A DNA stretch of 64,000 bases from Gigaspora margarita (lineage: Eukaryota; Glomeromycota; Glomeromycetes; Diversisporales; Gigasporaceae). Position 1 is the stretch's first letter. Each line of letters starts with the position of its first letter. The notes under the pieces are model-generated. The model worked only from the letters and a program-made list of their open reading frames with translations. It was not told where the DNA came from and did not search any database. The translations under genes and the position numbers were made by a program. Positions 33,649 through 44,684 of this stretch are shown piece by piece. The stretch lies in NCBI GenBank assembly GCA_009809945.1, contig WTPW01000624.1, positions 157,274-221,273 of the forward strand. The letters run 5' to 3'.

Positions 33649-34446
33649 ATAGAGAATGCATTTAAGATTTTACTATACAATATAAACATTTTTATTAAGC
33701 TGTCAGAAGTAAAAGTGTCAAACAAGAGTTTTATATTTATTAAAAGACAAATTATTTGTCTAAATCATAGAAGTTATAAGCTTAGTGTTTATTTTTTTAT
33801 TTTTTTTATTTTATCTTAATTTAATTTTTTATTTTATTTTTTTATATTTTTAGTAGAAATTTCTTTGAAAAAACAAAAATAAACTGAAACAAAATATAAA
33901 AATATCAGTTAAGTAGCAAACAATTTGTTAGAATTGAATACAGACTTTTGGGGGTTCTATAAATAATATTATATACCCCTATATAGTAGCTCTTGTTCTC
34001 CAGATTATATAAAAAATTTTTAAAATCTATATATTTATATATAAAACTAGTAGTTAAGCATGTCCTTACATTCATGCTTATATATATATATACAGTAAAT
34101 ACTGAATAAGTATAGAATTGTATTTATATAAATAAAAAATGTAGAAATATTAAAATTTTTTAAGTGGCAAAAAATTTAATAATAAATGGTTTAATGATTT
34201 ACACCATTAATAAGACCATTTGAAGTTAATTTTTTAGTTAACATTATCTTCTAGCTAAAGTCTTCTCCAAAAAAATAAACAGCCAATCAAAATGTTAGAT
34301 GACTCTCACCAATTACCTAATTTACATCAACCAATGTAATGCTCACCTTTAATCAAAGAATCAACTTCAAACAGCCTAATTAGATTTTGGTAATATAATA
34401 TACTGGACACAACAAATAGCTTTTCTTATATAGTGATGTACAATTA

Positions 34447-34609
34447 GGGTACTGATATTTATTAGATAATATTTTAGGGTATGGGGGTCAAGCAAAACCT
34501 TACCTCATATAAAAAAATTATAGCCAATCAAATTTAGCTAAATATATTACCTGGGGTAGAGAGTAAGTCTCTATAGTAAATGAATATTAGGTAATAAATG
34601 TCAGTGCCC
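34447..34609. mobile_element. 163-bp MITE with TTA duplication, sister of 28484-28642
   Basis: Ends GGGTACTGATATTTATTAG and, from the right, GGGCACTGACATTTATTACC. TTA at 34444-34446 and 34610-34612. Confidence 0.85.
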
Positions 34610-35191
34610 TTATAGACATTAAAAAATCTAACTATTAATGTTGATTTATTAATTAGAAATATTTGATCAAATCTAAAATGCAGTAAATAGTGCAGTTTGT
34701 AGGCAGAAAATTGCTTACTTTTTTTAAAGTTAATCTAAGAGTCACCTATTGGTTTTGACCAAAAAAAATAGTACTTGTGCAAGTTTATTATATAATTTAC
34801 AAATATATAACTCTCTTTTGCAACAATATAGATTTAAGAGTTGTATTAATAATAGTTAACTATCTGAATATCTATAATTTAATAATTTGTATTGTCACAC
34901 AAATCTTAAAGATAATACCAATAAATAAATATAATATTATCTGCAAGGTCTATAATATATAAATTTTGAAACTTCTACTGATAAATAAAATCTATTTATG
35001 TGGCATAGCAAAATAGATTTCAGATATTGAACTCAAATAATAGGGATGGCACATGTAGATCACCTAACATAAGACAAATGATAATCCCAATCACAGTATC
35101 CAAATTTGACCAATCAGATTGCTTTAAGCAGACAGAAAGTTATAACTTTAGTAATATAAATGTTACAAAACTTGAATATATTATGATATAG

Positions 35192-35287
35192 TGATCCAAT
35201 TTGAATAATTTTAGTAACATTTAATTCATCTTTATGAGATAAATCCAATGATACCAAAATCATTTTATTTGGATTACTGAATCAAGA
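35192..35287. repeat. GGTACC-type palindrome, diverged copy
   Basis: GTGATCCAATTTGAATAATTT against AAATCCAATGATACCAAAATC and TGAATCAAG; same layout as 48209-48309. Confidence 0.5.
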
Positions 35288-35527
35288 GTTATTCACAACA
35301 AACTATTAGTTATATGGGAGGACATCAATAGAAAAGGAACAAATCAATTTAGTAACTTTTTTTAAAATTTTAAATTAAAATATCTTGACAACTACTAAAT
35401 CAAATTTAATAAATTTTTTTTGGTTTAATTTTATAACTATAAAAAATTAAAATAAAAAAAATTAATTAAATTTGGTTAAAAAAATTTACTTAAAAAAGAT
35501 TTGTCACTTTTTTATTAATGTCCCCTA

Positions 35528-36075
35528 TACTGTATGTGTCCAAAAATAAACTACCTTTTTTGGACGATTTTGGACACAAAAAATCCGGAGTAGCTTATTT
35601 TCGGATAAAATCGATTTTTGGTCAATCCTCAGTAGTTGTTACATAGTAAAGTCTAAATTCTACTATGTAAATCTGTTAATAGCGCTAAGTAAACATATTT
35701 GGGAGATTAAACTACACTTATCCTGAAAGTTTCATCAGAATAGGAGTACTTTTCATTATTTGACTTTTAATTTTTACCTTCAACGAATATATTTTGCTAA
35801 TAAAATTTTAATCTCTTCGTTGAACGTAAAAATTAAAATCCAATTAATAAAAAGTTCTTCNATTTCNTTNNAANTTTCNGNNTNTATGTATTTTGATCTT
35901 CTGAATAAGTTTACTTAAGCGACTTTAATCGATTTGCTTAGTAAAATTTGGACTTTACTATGAAGCAACTTTCATCGATTGTGAGGTAGCTTATTTTCGG
36001 GTCAAAGACGTTTTTACGTTTCTTGACCAAAAGAGGGGGTAGCTTATTTTCGGAGGTAGCTTATTTTCAGCAATA
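35528..36075. mobile_element. Foldback element with TAGCTTATTTTCGG ends
   Basis: GTGTCCAAAAATAAACTACC at the left, GGTAGCTTATTTTCAGCAAT at the right; interior arms TTACATAGTAAAGTCTAAAT and its mirror ATTTGGACTTTACTATG. A partial relative is at 48890-49255. Confidence 0.55.
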
Positions 36076-36127
36076 TATGGTATTAATTTTATAAAAAAGA
36101 TATAACCAATAGTATTTTGTTAATAAC

Positions 36128-36232
36128 TTTTGATCCAGTAATCCAAATGAAATATTTTTGGTACTATTCGATTCTTTTCTTTGAGACAAATCGAATAGTA
36201 CCAAAATTATTTATTTAGACCTTTGGACTCAA
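36128..36232. repeat. GGTACC-type palindrome
   Basis: GATCCAGTAATCCAAATGAA, TTTTTGGTACTATTCGATTC, then GACAAATCGAATAGTACC: a long near-perfect hairpin of the family described at 48209-48309. Confidence 0.7.
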
Positions 36233-36469
36233 ATTTAGACAAATTTTTATAAACAAATTATTTTATATTTTTGACCCTCCCTCTACTTATTAAAATATGG
36301 TATATTTTGTGTGATCCCTTCCTCCTCTTGTATAACATTATTTATAGATACCCTCTTTGGCAAATTAGTTTGGTCTTTATTTATATATATATATTAATTT
36401 TTTTATTTTACTAAAAAATTTATTTTCTATTTAGAAAAAATTTTTTATTAGTTTAATAAGCAGAGAAGT

Positions 36470-36784
36470 GCATAGATAATACCTGTGTGGGACAGGGACT
36501 GCTCTACCAAGTGTGCTGCGAGGATAAACTAGTCCTAAGGGGATTCTGCACAGTATCTAGGACTAACCTTGACTGACTAATGTATCAGAGGATTGTACTA
36601 GTGATACAAGTAGGATTGACAGGCAAAGTAAAGACCAGAGGGTTTAAATAGGTAATCCCTAGTTGGGTTGCAGATATGGCAATTAGTGTAAAACCTTCAG
36701 GCAGACTACTTAAATTAGACAACCAAAAGTTGTACGTGTGGCTAGTTGTACTCTCATCAATGTAACAAATGTCAGAAAAAAAAA
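36470..36784 (+). mobile_element. 5'-truncated retroposon, copy D
   Basis: Matches the 3' half of copy A (GGACAGGGACTGCTCTACCA; CCAGAGGGTTTAAATAGG; GGTTGCAGATATGGCA; GTAACAAATG) and ends in an A-tail. The 13-bp TAAGCAGAGAAGT flanks both sides (36457-36469 and 36785-36797). Loss of the 5' half, including the tRNA head, at the time of insertion is the hallmark of target-primed reverse transcription. Confidence 0.85.
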
Positions 36785-36797
36785 TAAGCAGAGAAGT

Positions 36798-37159
36798 AGA
36801 TAATTGGTTTAAAGTAAACTATATACTTATTATCTAGTAGTAATATTCTAGTTACAATATAATGTGTAGGTCATTTTTAACAAATAGCAAAGTAATATTT
36901 AATAGATTATAAATTCATAAAACGTTTTGTCATATTATTTATTATTTGTTATATATTTATTTCTATATCTTTATTCTTATTCATATTCATTATATTATTA
37001 TTTGTATTATCATATACATCTATATCTATTATATTTTTGTTTCTTTCTTTACTTAATAACTCATCAATCTTTTTATATAGTTTTTAACAATTGTTTGTAA
37101 ATAGTATAAAAATTTATTATTTTTACTACTATTAGAGTTTAGAGTAATTTCATTTTATT
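36798..37159. other. AT-rich spacer, nothing recognised
   Basis: Low-complexity ATT/TAT runs; no coding or boundary signals. Confidence 0.4.
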
Positions 37160-37315
37160 CAAAAAATTTGATAGGACCCAAACAATATAGAAAAGGATTA
37201 AATATTAGTTTGCTTATTTTTGACCTTTTTTGTACAGATTATTTCTATTTATTGTAATTAGTTTGCTTATTTTTAATTTTTTTGCAGATTCTATAGTTAG
37301 TAATTTTTGTAAAAT
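37160..37315. repeat. Relic of the GAAATATACATAGATAGG-type MITE
   Basis: TTAGTTTGCTTATTTTTGAC, TTGCAGATT and TAGTAATTTTTGTAAAA follow the interior order of the intact copies at 37864-38041 and 52793-52969; the arms are worn. Confidence 0.5.
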
Positions 37316-37820
37316 CTTACTCTCTGTGGATTGTTTGGGATTCTAATTTGATCAAAATTCTTTATTAATATCCTTCAAGTAAATAAATTTGTAAATTAGA
37401 ATTTTATAAATGTAAATTAAAATATTATATAATTGTAACTTTAAATACACTATCAATCTAGATTTCTATCTCTTTAGAGAAATGCTAGAGACTAGTGATG
37501 CCACCGAAATTAATTTTTAAAAAAGGCCTATTTCGTCTTCATTAGAGAAAATTAAAATTTTTTATAAGGAAGAGCAAATAAAATTTATATAGATATGTTC
37601 CTTATAATTTCGTCTATTCAAAAAAAGTATCAAATAATTTTGTCTTTCAAGTAAAATAGGTCAAAAACAATTTCGTCTTCAAATTTTAATTTTGGGTTTT
37701 CAAACCCGAAATGCTTTCATCCTCATGTATACTAGAGACTAGAGCAACTATTATAGAAAGACACTTTATATAATTTATACTAATTATTATAATATACTAG
37801 GGTCAGAAGAGATACTATTA

Positions 37821-38157
37821 GGGGAGTAACAAAAATCAGATGATTTTTTAGGGGGGAGGGGGAGGACTCTGAAATATACATAGATAGGTCAGGTTAATTA
37901 TAGGGTTACTAAAAAAGGAAGGATCTGCAGAAAAAACTTCAAAAATAAGCAAAAAATTACTATAAATGGAAAAGATCTGCATAAAAAACCTCAAAAATAA
38001 GCAAACTCATACCTGACCTATCTATGTATATTTCGGGGTCCTGGAGGGGGTAAAAAATGTTGAAATTATATATAGAAACCTGACCAAATCTATATTAAAG
38101 AGGGGGGAGGGGGTAGGCCTCTAATAAAAAATAATCAGGTGATTAATGACATGGCCC
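37821..38157. mobile_element. TTA-flanked MITE, interrupted by a second MITE
   Basis: Ends GGGGAGTAACAAAAATCAGA and, from the right, GGGCCATGTCATTAATCACC; TTA at 37818-37820 and 38158-38160. Same family as 2526-2673, which lacks the insert. The element at 37864-38041 accounts for the extra length. Confidence 0.85.
37864..38041. mobile_element. 178-bp MITE nested in the TTA-flanked MITE
   Basis: GGACTCTGAAATATACATAG at the left, and GGACCCCGAAATATACATAG read from the right; arms extend through ATAGGTCAGG. Interior has AAAAATAAGCAAAAAATTAC. Sister at 52793-52969. Confidence 0.85.
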
Positions 38158-38195
38158 TTATTTAGGCAGTATTTTGTAAAAGAGGCTTGAAGATT

Positions 38196-38470
38196 TGCAA
38201 TTATGAAAGAGGCCACAATTAATAGTATATTTGTATTAGTTGTATTTCAGTGAAGACATACTATTTTATTACTACTTTATTCAATAAAACCAAAGATTCT
38301 TCTTTGCTTTTTAGCAAGAAAAAAATCTTTAGTATTTATATATGTTTGTTCAATATAAATAAATACAATTATAAATAAAGAAATCTATATGATCGATATA
38401 TTTAATATATGCTACATACTAAATATAATGGCTATAATGAATATAATAAAGATAATAAATATATTGCATA
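38196..38470. repeat. Dispersed repeat fragment shared with 59926-59990
   Basis: TTTGCAATTATGAAAGAGGC and CAACAATTAAAAGTATAT-like words occur in both places. The remainder is AT-rich. Confidence 0.4.
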
Positions 38471-39050
38471 AGGTAAGTGTGGGTATTGTGGTGAATGCAG
38501 GTATTATAGCGAATCTATTATAAGTCATAATCTGTTGGTCCAAACTAAACAATTTTTATACTATTTGAATTGTCTTATAGAGATGATTCAAATGGTTTGA
38601 TTTCGATCACTGGGTCATAAGATATTGGCATTCGAATATTGTAAATAAATTTTTTTAAAAAAACAATATATTAACTTATATTCGAACATTATTCTAACTC
38701 TAATATCCTGTGATATAGTGATTGAAATCAAATGATTTTTGTACCATTCAAATTGTCTTGATGAGATAATTCGAATGGTATAAAAATTGTTTATCTTGAA
38801 CTGACAGATCATAACTTATAATAGATTCACCACAATACCTACATTCGCTACAAATACACATATCCAATATCATACAACATATTATTGTAAATAACTTGTA
38901 ATTCTGTAATCAAAATTGCACAATTTTGATACTATTTGATTTGTCTCATCAAGGCGAATCGGATGGTACCAAATCATTCAATTCAGACAAATAGATTCCA
39001 AGTTATACCAAAAATTCTCTTTAACTTTGCTACAATACCTACACTTACCT
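38471..39050. mobile_element. 580-bp foldback element, TA-flanked, with three GGTACC palindromes
   Basis: Ends AGGTAAGTGTGGGTATTGTG and, from the right, AGGTAAGTGTAGGTATTGTA; TA at 38469-38470 and 39051-39052. Inner arms AGCGAATCTATTATAAGT and ACTTATAATAGATTCACC. Palindromes of the GGTACC family lie at about 38545-38612, 38706-38805 and 38908-38998. No coding capacity; the reading frame 38615-38812 lies in the hairpin. Confidence 0.65.
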
Positions 39051-39242
39051 TATATCCTAAATATCAGCTATATTAAAACTATTATGTTCCAGAATATCAG
39101 ACATGTCTGATTAACTCAAATGTCCAAGATTAATTAAAATGTCGGATATTCAGTATTACAGGTGGCACAGTATTAGTTGACCAATAAGATTTGGGTGCAG
39201 TATGTTGAATATAAGAACCAATTATTTAGTTTTAGCTAGCTT

Positions 39243-39350
39243 GGACTAGAACGGTCCAATCAAAATGATTTTGGTACCATTCAAAAGCTAGTATCGAGAT
39301 AGTTACAATGTTGGTAGTTTGATCAAATTCTGATTACTAGATCAAGAATT
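39243..39350. repeat. GGTACC-type palindrome, half preserved
   Basis: TCCAATCAAAATGATTTTGG then TACCATTCAAAAGC; the right arm is worn, ending CTGATTACTAGATCAAG. Confidence 0.5.
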
Positions 39351-39469
39351 ATCACCAGTATATTTTTTAGGTGTTTTTAAAGGTCTAACAATACAATAAT
39401 TTAAGGGTACTGCTATTTGCACCATGGCTTTTGCTATTTGCATTATGTAAATCACTTTGATTTTGTTAC

Positions 39470-41595
39470 TTAAAAATATTTTAAATTTTAAAGACTTTTA
39501 TCAAAGATATCATTATGAGTTCTTAACTAAATTCAATGAAAATTTTTTATTTGAATTCTAAGGATTCATAGAATTAAAATAAAAAAATTTTTATTAAATT
39601 TGGTCAAAAACTCGTGAGATATCTTTGATTAAAGTTTTTTTATTTTAAAAAACATAATATTACAAAAAAGCTATACCAAAATGTTTACAAGAACTTCATT
39701 GAAGATTTTTTTGCAAGTTCTTGACAAAATTTAATGAAAACATTTTTATTTTAATTCTACAGAACTGTAAAATTAAAATAAAAATTTTTTTATTAAATTT
39801 GGTCAAGAACTCACAGAGATATCTTTGATGAAAGTGTTCTACTTTTAAAGCATATATAACAAAAAAGGCTGTACCAAAATTGTTTACAGGAACTTTTATC
39901 AAAGATATTTTTATGTGTTCTTGACCAAATTTGATAAAAAAAATTTTTATTTTAATTCTACAGATCTATAGAATTTAAATAAAAAAAAAATTCATTGAAT
40001 TTGGTCAAGAACTCATAGATATATATTTGATAGGAGCTTTTTTTCATTTTCAAAAATGTAATGATCACAAAAAAGCTATACCAAAATTGTTTACAAAACT
40101 TTTATCAAAGATATCTTTTTGAGTTCTTGACCAAATTTAATAAAAAATTTTTTATTTAATTCTACAGATCTGTAAAATTAAAATAAAAAAATTTTATTGA
40201 ATTTGGTCAAGAACTCGCAAAGATATTTTTAATAAAGTTTTCTACTTTTAAAAACATATATAACAAAAAAGCTGTGCTGAAATTGTTTAACAAAACTTTT
40301 ATCAAAGATATCTATCTCTATGAGCTCTTGATCAAATTTTGATAAATTTTTTTTATTTTAATTTTATGAATCTATAGAATTTAAGGGTAGGGTGAATGAT
40401 CTTCATTTTTAATAGTAATTACTTGACAAATATAGTAAAACCCGATTTTTATATGTTTTTACTATTTTGATTTGCCTAAGTTACACAAAATTTGTCTAAG
40501 TTACACAATATAAATAACATATGATCATCACTTAATTTCAATTGAATATTATTGTAAAAAAATTTAGTAACGTGATTATAATAGAAATATAGATTCTTCA
40601 CTCTACTCTTAAATAAAAAATTTTATCTAATTTGGTAAATAACTTGTAGAGATATTTTTGATAGAAGTATTTTTATTTTCAAAAATGTATATCATATGAT
40701 ATATGTTTTTGAAAATGAAAAAATACTTCTATCAAAAATATTTCTACGAGTTTTTGACCAAATTAAATAAAATTTTTTTATTTAAATTCATAGATTCATA
40801 GAATTAAAATAAAAATTTTTATCGAATTTGGCCAAGAACTTATAGAGATATCTTTGATAAAAGTTCTTATTAACAATTTCAGTACAACTTTTTTGTTATA
40901 TAAATTTTTAGAAATAGAAAATTTTATCAAAGATATCTCTACAAGTTTTTGACCAAATTCAATGAAAATTTTTTTATTTAAATTCCATGGATTTTTAGAA
41001 TTAAAATAAAAAAACCTTAGTGAATTTGCTTAGGTATTACAGAGATATCTTTGATAAAAGTTCTTGTAAACAATTTTGGCACAGTTTTTTTTAATCATGT
41101 TTTTGAAAATAAAAAAAGCTTTCATCAAAGATATCTCTATGAGTTTATAACCAAATTTGATGAAAAGTTTTTTATTTAAATTTTATAGATTCATATAATT
41201 GAAATAAAAAAAATTCATTAAATTTGGTCAAGAATTTGTAGAAATATCTTTGATGAAATTTCCTGTAAACAATTATAGCACAGCTTTTTTGTTATATATG
41301 TTTTTAGAAATAGAAAACTTTTATTAAAGATATCTCTGTGAGTTCTTGACCAAATTCAATAAAAATTTTTTTATTTAAATTCTATGGATTCTTAGAATTA
41401 AAATAAAAAATTTTATTGTATTTAGTCAAGAACTTGCAAAAAATCTTTAATAAATTTTCTTGTAAACAATTTGATACAGTTTTTTTTAATATCACATTTT
41501 TGAAAATAAAAAAAAAACTTTAATCAAAGATATCTCTACAAGTTTATGACCAAATTCAATAAAATTTTTTTACTTTAATTGTATGAATTCTTAGC
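39470..41595. repeat. Tandem array of about 197-bp satellite units
   Basis: About eleven units. The marker phrase TATCAAAGATATCT...GAGTTCTTGACCAAATTT recurs near 39500, 39698, 39897, 40094, 40304, 40730, 40924, 41120, 41320 and 41523, a spacing of roughly 194-210 bp apart from one gap filled by an insertion (40383-40612). Every unit is itself palindromic: TTTATTTTAATTCTACAGA is followed by its mirror and by AATTTGGTCAAGAACTC. Single units occur at 44155-44225, 44685-44845, 45405-45605 and 46375-46490. Non-coding; reading frames here (39696-39902) are artefacts. Confidence 0.8.
40383..40612. mobile_element. MITE-like insertion within the satellite array
   Basis: AGGGTAGGGTGAATGATC at the left and, from the right, AAGAGTAGAGTGAAGAATC; the interior is unlike the satellite. 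Both sides continue with satellite sequence (the left within the GAATTT phrase). Target duplication is uncertain (TTTAA/TTAAA). Confidence 0.65.
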
Positions 41596-41639
41596 AGGCC
41601 CAGGACATTTCCTCTTAAAATAGATTAAAATGCTGTTTA

Positions 41640-42830
41640 TAATTAAATTTTTAAAATATATATATAAATTTACTATATAACTTTGAGCTAAAATTTTTAA
41701 AATCTTATTTATTAACTTTAAATTAAAATTTTGAGAAATATAGAACAAGAGAAGAAAAAAAAATTAAGCTTAAAAATTGAATTAAAATTTTGCCAATTTT
41801 GTACAAACTGAAAATATAAATTAACTAAAATTAAAATATTTTCTGATTTTAAGATGATGAGTATATATAAAAATATTCTCTGAACAACTTTTAGATTACT
41901 TTGTAAGAAAATGGATTATCTATATACTAAAGTTAAAGTTTTTAGGTTTTCAATATAAAACCCTTAATTTGTCAAGATAATTTGCTTTGGGCTCCTAAAT
42001 AAACTTGCTTAGCAGGTAATTCTACTTATACCAAAGTCAAAGCATGCTTTTTTAAATCTTTACTAAGTGAAAAATAGGGTTAAAGTTGGAAAAAAAAATT
42101 TTTTCTAAAAAAAAATTTTTTTAAAAAAAAATTTTTTCTAACTTTAACCTATTTTTCACTTAGTAAAAGATTTGAGGAAGCATATTTTAATTATGGTACA
42201 AGTAGAATTACCTGCTAAACAAGTTTATTTAGAAGCCCAAAACAGATTATCTTAACAAAAAATGGTGTTTATATTAAAAACTCAAAAATTTTAACTTTAA
42301 TACATAAATAATCTATTTTTCTTATAAGACTAGAAAAACAGACATTGTTAAAAGTCTGAAGCTAAAATTAATTTATATTACATTTTAACATTTTTCTTAA
42401 TTCTGTAATTTATACTGTATCATGTTTTAATATTTTTCTTAATTCTGCATAGCTCTGAAAATTTCCATAAATTTCAGTTTGTTAATTCTTGTCAGACAGA
42501 TCCATATTAATTATTAATTTTATTGATTTGATTGAACAATCATAAATAATGTTACTGGAAATAATAATACACAAATTCTGTTCTATTACTCCTTTATTAG
42601 AGTCCTCGCTTTGTTTCAAACAATAATCTAAAAGTTGTTTAGGCATGTTTTTACATATACTCATCATCTTAAAATTGAAAAATATTTGATTTTGGCCAAG
42701 TTACATTTTTTGTTTGTGCAAAATTAGTGAAATTTTAATTCAATTTTTAAACTTAATTTTTTCTTCTCCTCTTGTTCTATATTTCTGAAAAATTTAATTT
42801 AAATTTAGGGATATGCTATTTATTACGTGT
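41640..42830. repeat. Large palindrome, about 1.2 kb, with insert in right arm
   Basis: Centre near 42105 (TTTTTTCTAAAAAAAAATTT). Near the centre GTGAAAAATAGGGTTAAAGTT mirrors AACTTTAACCTATTTTTCAC. Further out AGGTAATTCTACTTATACC mirrors GGTACAAGTAGAATTACCT, and AAATATAGAACAAGAG (41737) mirrors CTCTTGTTCTATATTT (42769). The right arm contains about 340 bp (42340-42690) without a mirror. If transcribed it would form long double-stranded RNA. The reading frame at 42482-42667 lies in the insert and is not gene-like. Confidence 0.75.
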
Positions 42831-42983
42831 TATTTTTTACTTAGTAGCTATGTCTATCTATATATATGGTGTAATTACTTTATCTAATTCTGATTGGTTA
42901 ATAGAATATATAGACATGATTACTATTTATAACCATATATCCATGATAAAAATCACATGATAAATAGCTTGCCCCTTAATAAG

Positions 42984-43413
42984 TATAGTGCTAGAAGCCT
43001 ATACTCAATAGCTATACAAAGTTTTTTTAAGATTGTTTTAATTTTTAAATATCTATATCTTTTTATCTAAGAGTTTCTAAAAAAATCTGACCAGTAACTT
43101 TGTAAAGCTATATCAGCTTACATGTGTACTAAATATCTTTTCAAAATCTTATCAATATAAAAAGTTGATGCATTTTAAAATTAAAATTTTATATGTTTTA
43201 TATATAAAATTTCAATTTTCAAAATACATCAACTCTTTACAGTGATAAGATTTTGAAAAGATATTGGGTACACATATAGAGCTGATATAGCTTTACAAAG
43301 TTACTAGTTAGATTTTTTTAAAAACTTTTAGATAATAAGTTATAGCTATTTAAAAATTGAAACAACTTCAAAAAAGCTTTGTGTAACTATTGAGTATAGG
43401 CTTCTAGTACTAT
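42984..43413. mobile_element. 430-bp near-complete palindrome (foldback element)
   Basis: Left arm AGTGCTAGAAGCCTATACTC mirrors GAGTATAGGCTTCTAGTACT; the arms continue for about 200 bp to a centre near 43195 (TTTATATGTTTTATATAAA). A half-copy lies at 5770-5940. Confidence 0.8.
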
Positions 43414-44054
43414 CCCTTAGATTGTAGTAGAACACAGGCAAATTTGCCTGCGTTTTTGCACTTTTTTTGCTCTGATTTACTTTTTTTAAATACCAAGATA
43501 ATTAAATAAAACTTTGTACAATTATATTTAAAAATAAGGATTATTTTGTTACAAAATTAGTTTTTGTATTGTAAGAAAAAAATTTAAGTTATATATAAGC
43601 TAAAAACAGATAACTTTACGAAAAAAATTTTTAAAAAATTTTATCACAATTTCTTTATAATCTTGTTTAGTTTTAGTTTTAAAGCTATAGTTCTTAAGAC
43701 AATATTGTAGTTTATATAAAGGATGATAACTTTTATTATTGCAACTTTAATGATTTATTTGTAAAAATTAAGACTTGTATTAGAAGTAAAAATTTTTTTA
43801 TAGACGGGAACATATAAAATTTAAGAAAACCTAAAGAAAAATTTTAATAGTAAAAATGCTAATACAAGAACTTTAAACTTTGATTATACTAAAGTTTTCT
43901 AATAATTTTAAAAAATTTTCATAACAAAGTTATTAAAACAAAACTCAAAGAATATTTTTTACTTAAAAAAGATATAGCTAAAATCAATATTTAAAATTTT
44001 ATTAAAATTTTTAAATTACATAGGCAAATTTGCCTGTGTTACAATCTAAGGGAT
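43410..44054. mobile_element. 645-bp element with GGCAAATTTGCC in both arms
   Basis: CTATCCCTTAGATTGTAGTA and, from the right, CTATCCCTTAGATTGTAACA; each is followed by ACACAGGCAAATTTGCCT, itself a palindrome. The interior matches 2800-3160 in drifted form. It shares a few bases with the palindrome to the left. Confidence 0.7.
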
Positions 44055-44154
44055 AGGATTTAAAAGAATCTTAGCTCAGTTATATAGTAAATTTATATGT
44101 TTTTTTAAAAATTCTAATTATAGATAACAATAAAATAAACATGTTTTGGGCCTG

Positions 44155-44225
44155 TTAGAATTCAAATAAAAAATTTTTTATCAAATTTGGTTAAAAACTC
44201 ATAGAGATATCTTTATAAAGTAGGA
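44155..44225. repeat. Partial 197-bp satellite unit
   Basis: ATTCAAATAAAAAATTTTTT and CAAATTTGGTTAAAAACTC, then TAGAGATATCTTT. Confidence 0.6.
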
Positions 44226-44229
44226 CCCG

Positions 44230-44684
44230 AACATCTCTGATATATGTTATATTTTTTTTTTAGCAAATTGATTCAAATTTGATCTAGATCCAAATTTAAA
44301 ATTTAGCAAATTGAAGTTAATTTTAAAAAGGGCCTAATTGAATATTTTGTTAAATTACTAAGATTTTATACATGTTATATTTTATTTTTAGCAATTTACT
44401 CACATTTTGCAAAAATCTTTGTAACAAGTTAAGTTGTATTATAATGATCGATCTGGATATAACAAGTTATTAATAGCTATATAGAGTAAAGTGATAATTA
44501 ATTATAATTGAAAATAAATAAAAGTAGTTGTAGCATGTAATCAGACTTTAGTATTAATAGCAACTTGGTACTTACCTATATATATTATGATCATTAATTG
44601 TGATTGTATATTGATAAACAAATAATTATATAATGCAATTGCGAATTATTTAGTAATTCGTATAATAATTGTAGTTAATATTAT
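44230..44684. other. AT-rich spacer between satellite fragments, nothing recognised
   Basis: No coding region. An imperfect direct pair of GCAAATTGA/TTTAGCAAATT words near 44260-44320 is the only structure seen. Confidence 0.4.

Larger units (their letters stand above)
33950..36355. mobile_element. Composite copy of the GGGGGCATCCATAAATAACG-type element
   Basis: Left end GGGGGTTCTATAAATAAT, right end ATTATTTATAGATACCCTC; it then shares ACCCCTATATAGTAGCTCTTG with the cleaner copy at 48079-48621. It is swollen by later insertions: the TTA MITE at 34447-34609 and a foldback at about 35528-36075. It carries two GGTACC palindromes (35192-35287 and 36128-36232). Several undetermined bases lie at 35862-35885. 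The reading frame at 34777-34962 is not gene-like. Confidence 0.55.

Noticed and set aside
39470..41595. CRISPR array
   Set aside because: Units are about 197 bp in direct tandem without unique spacers, in a eukaryotic context.
42482..42960. Two short frames near the large palindrome
   Set aside because: AT-rich, repeat-derived, no domain, no start context.
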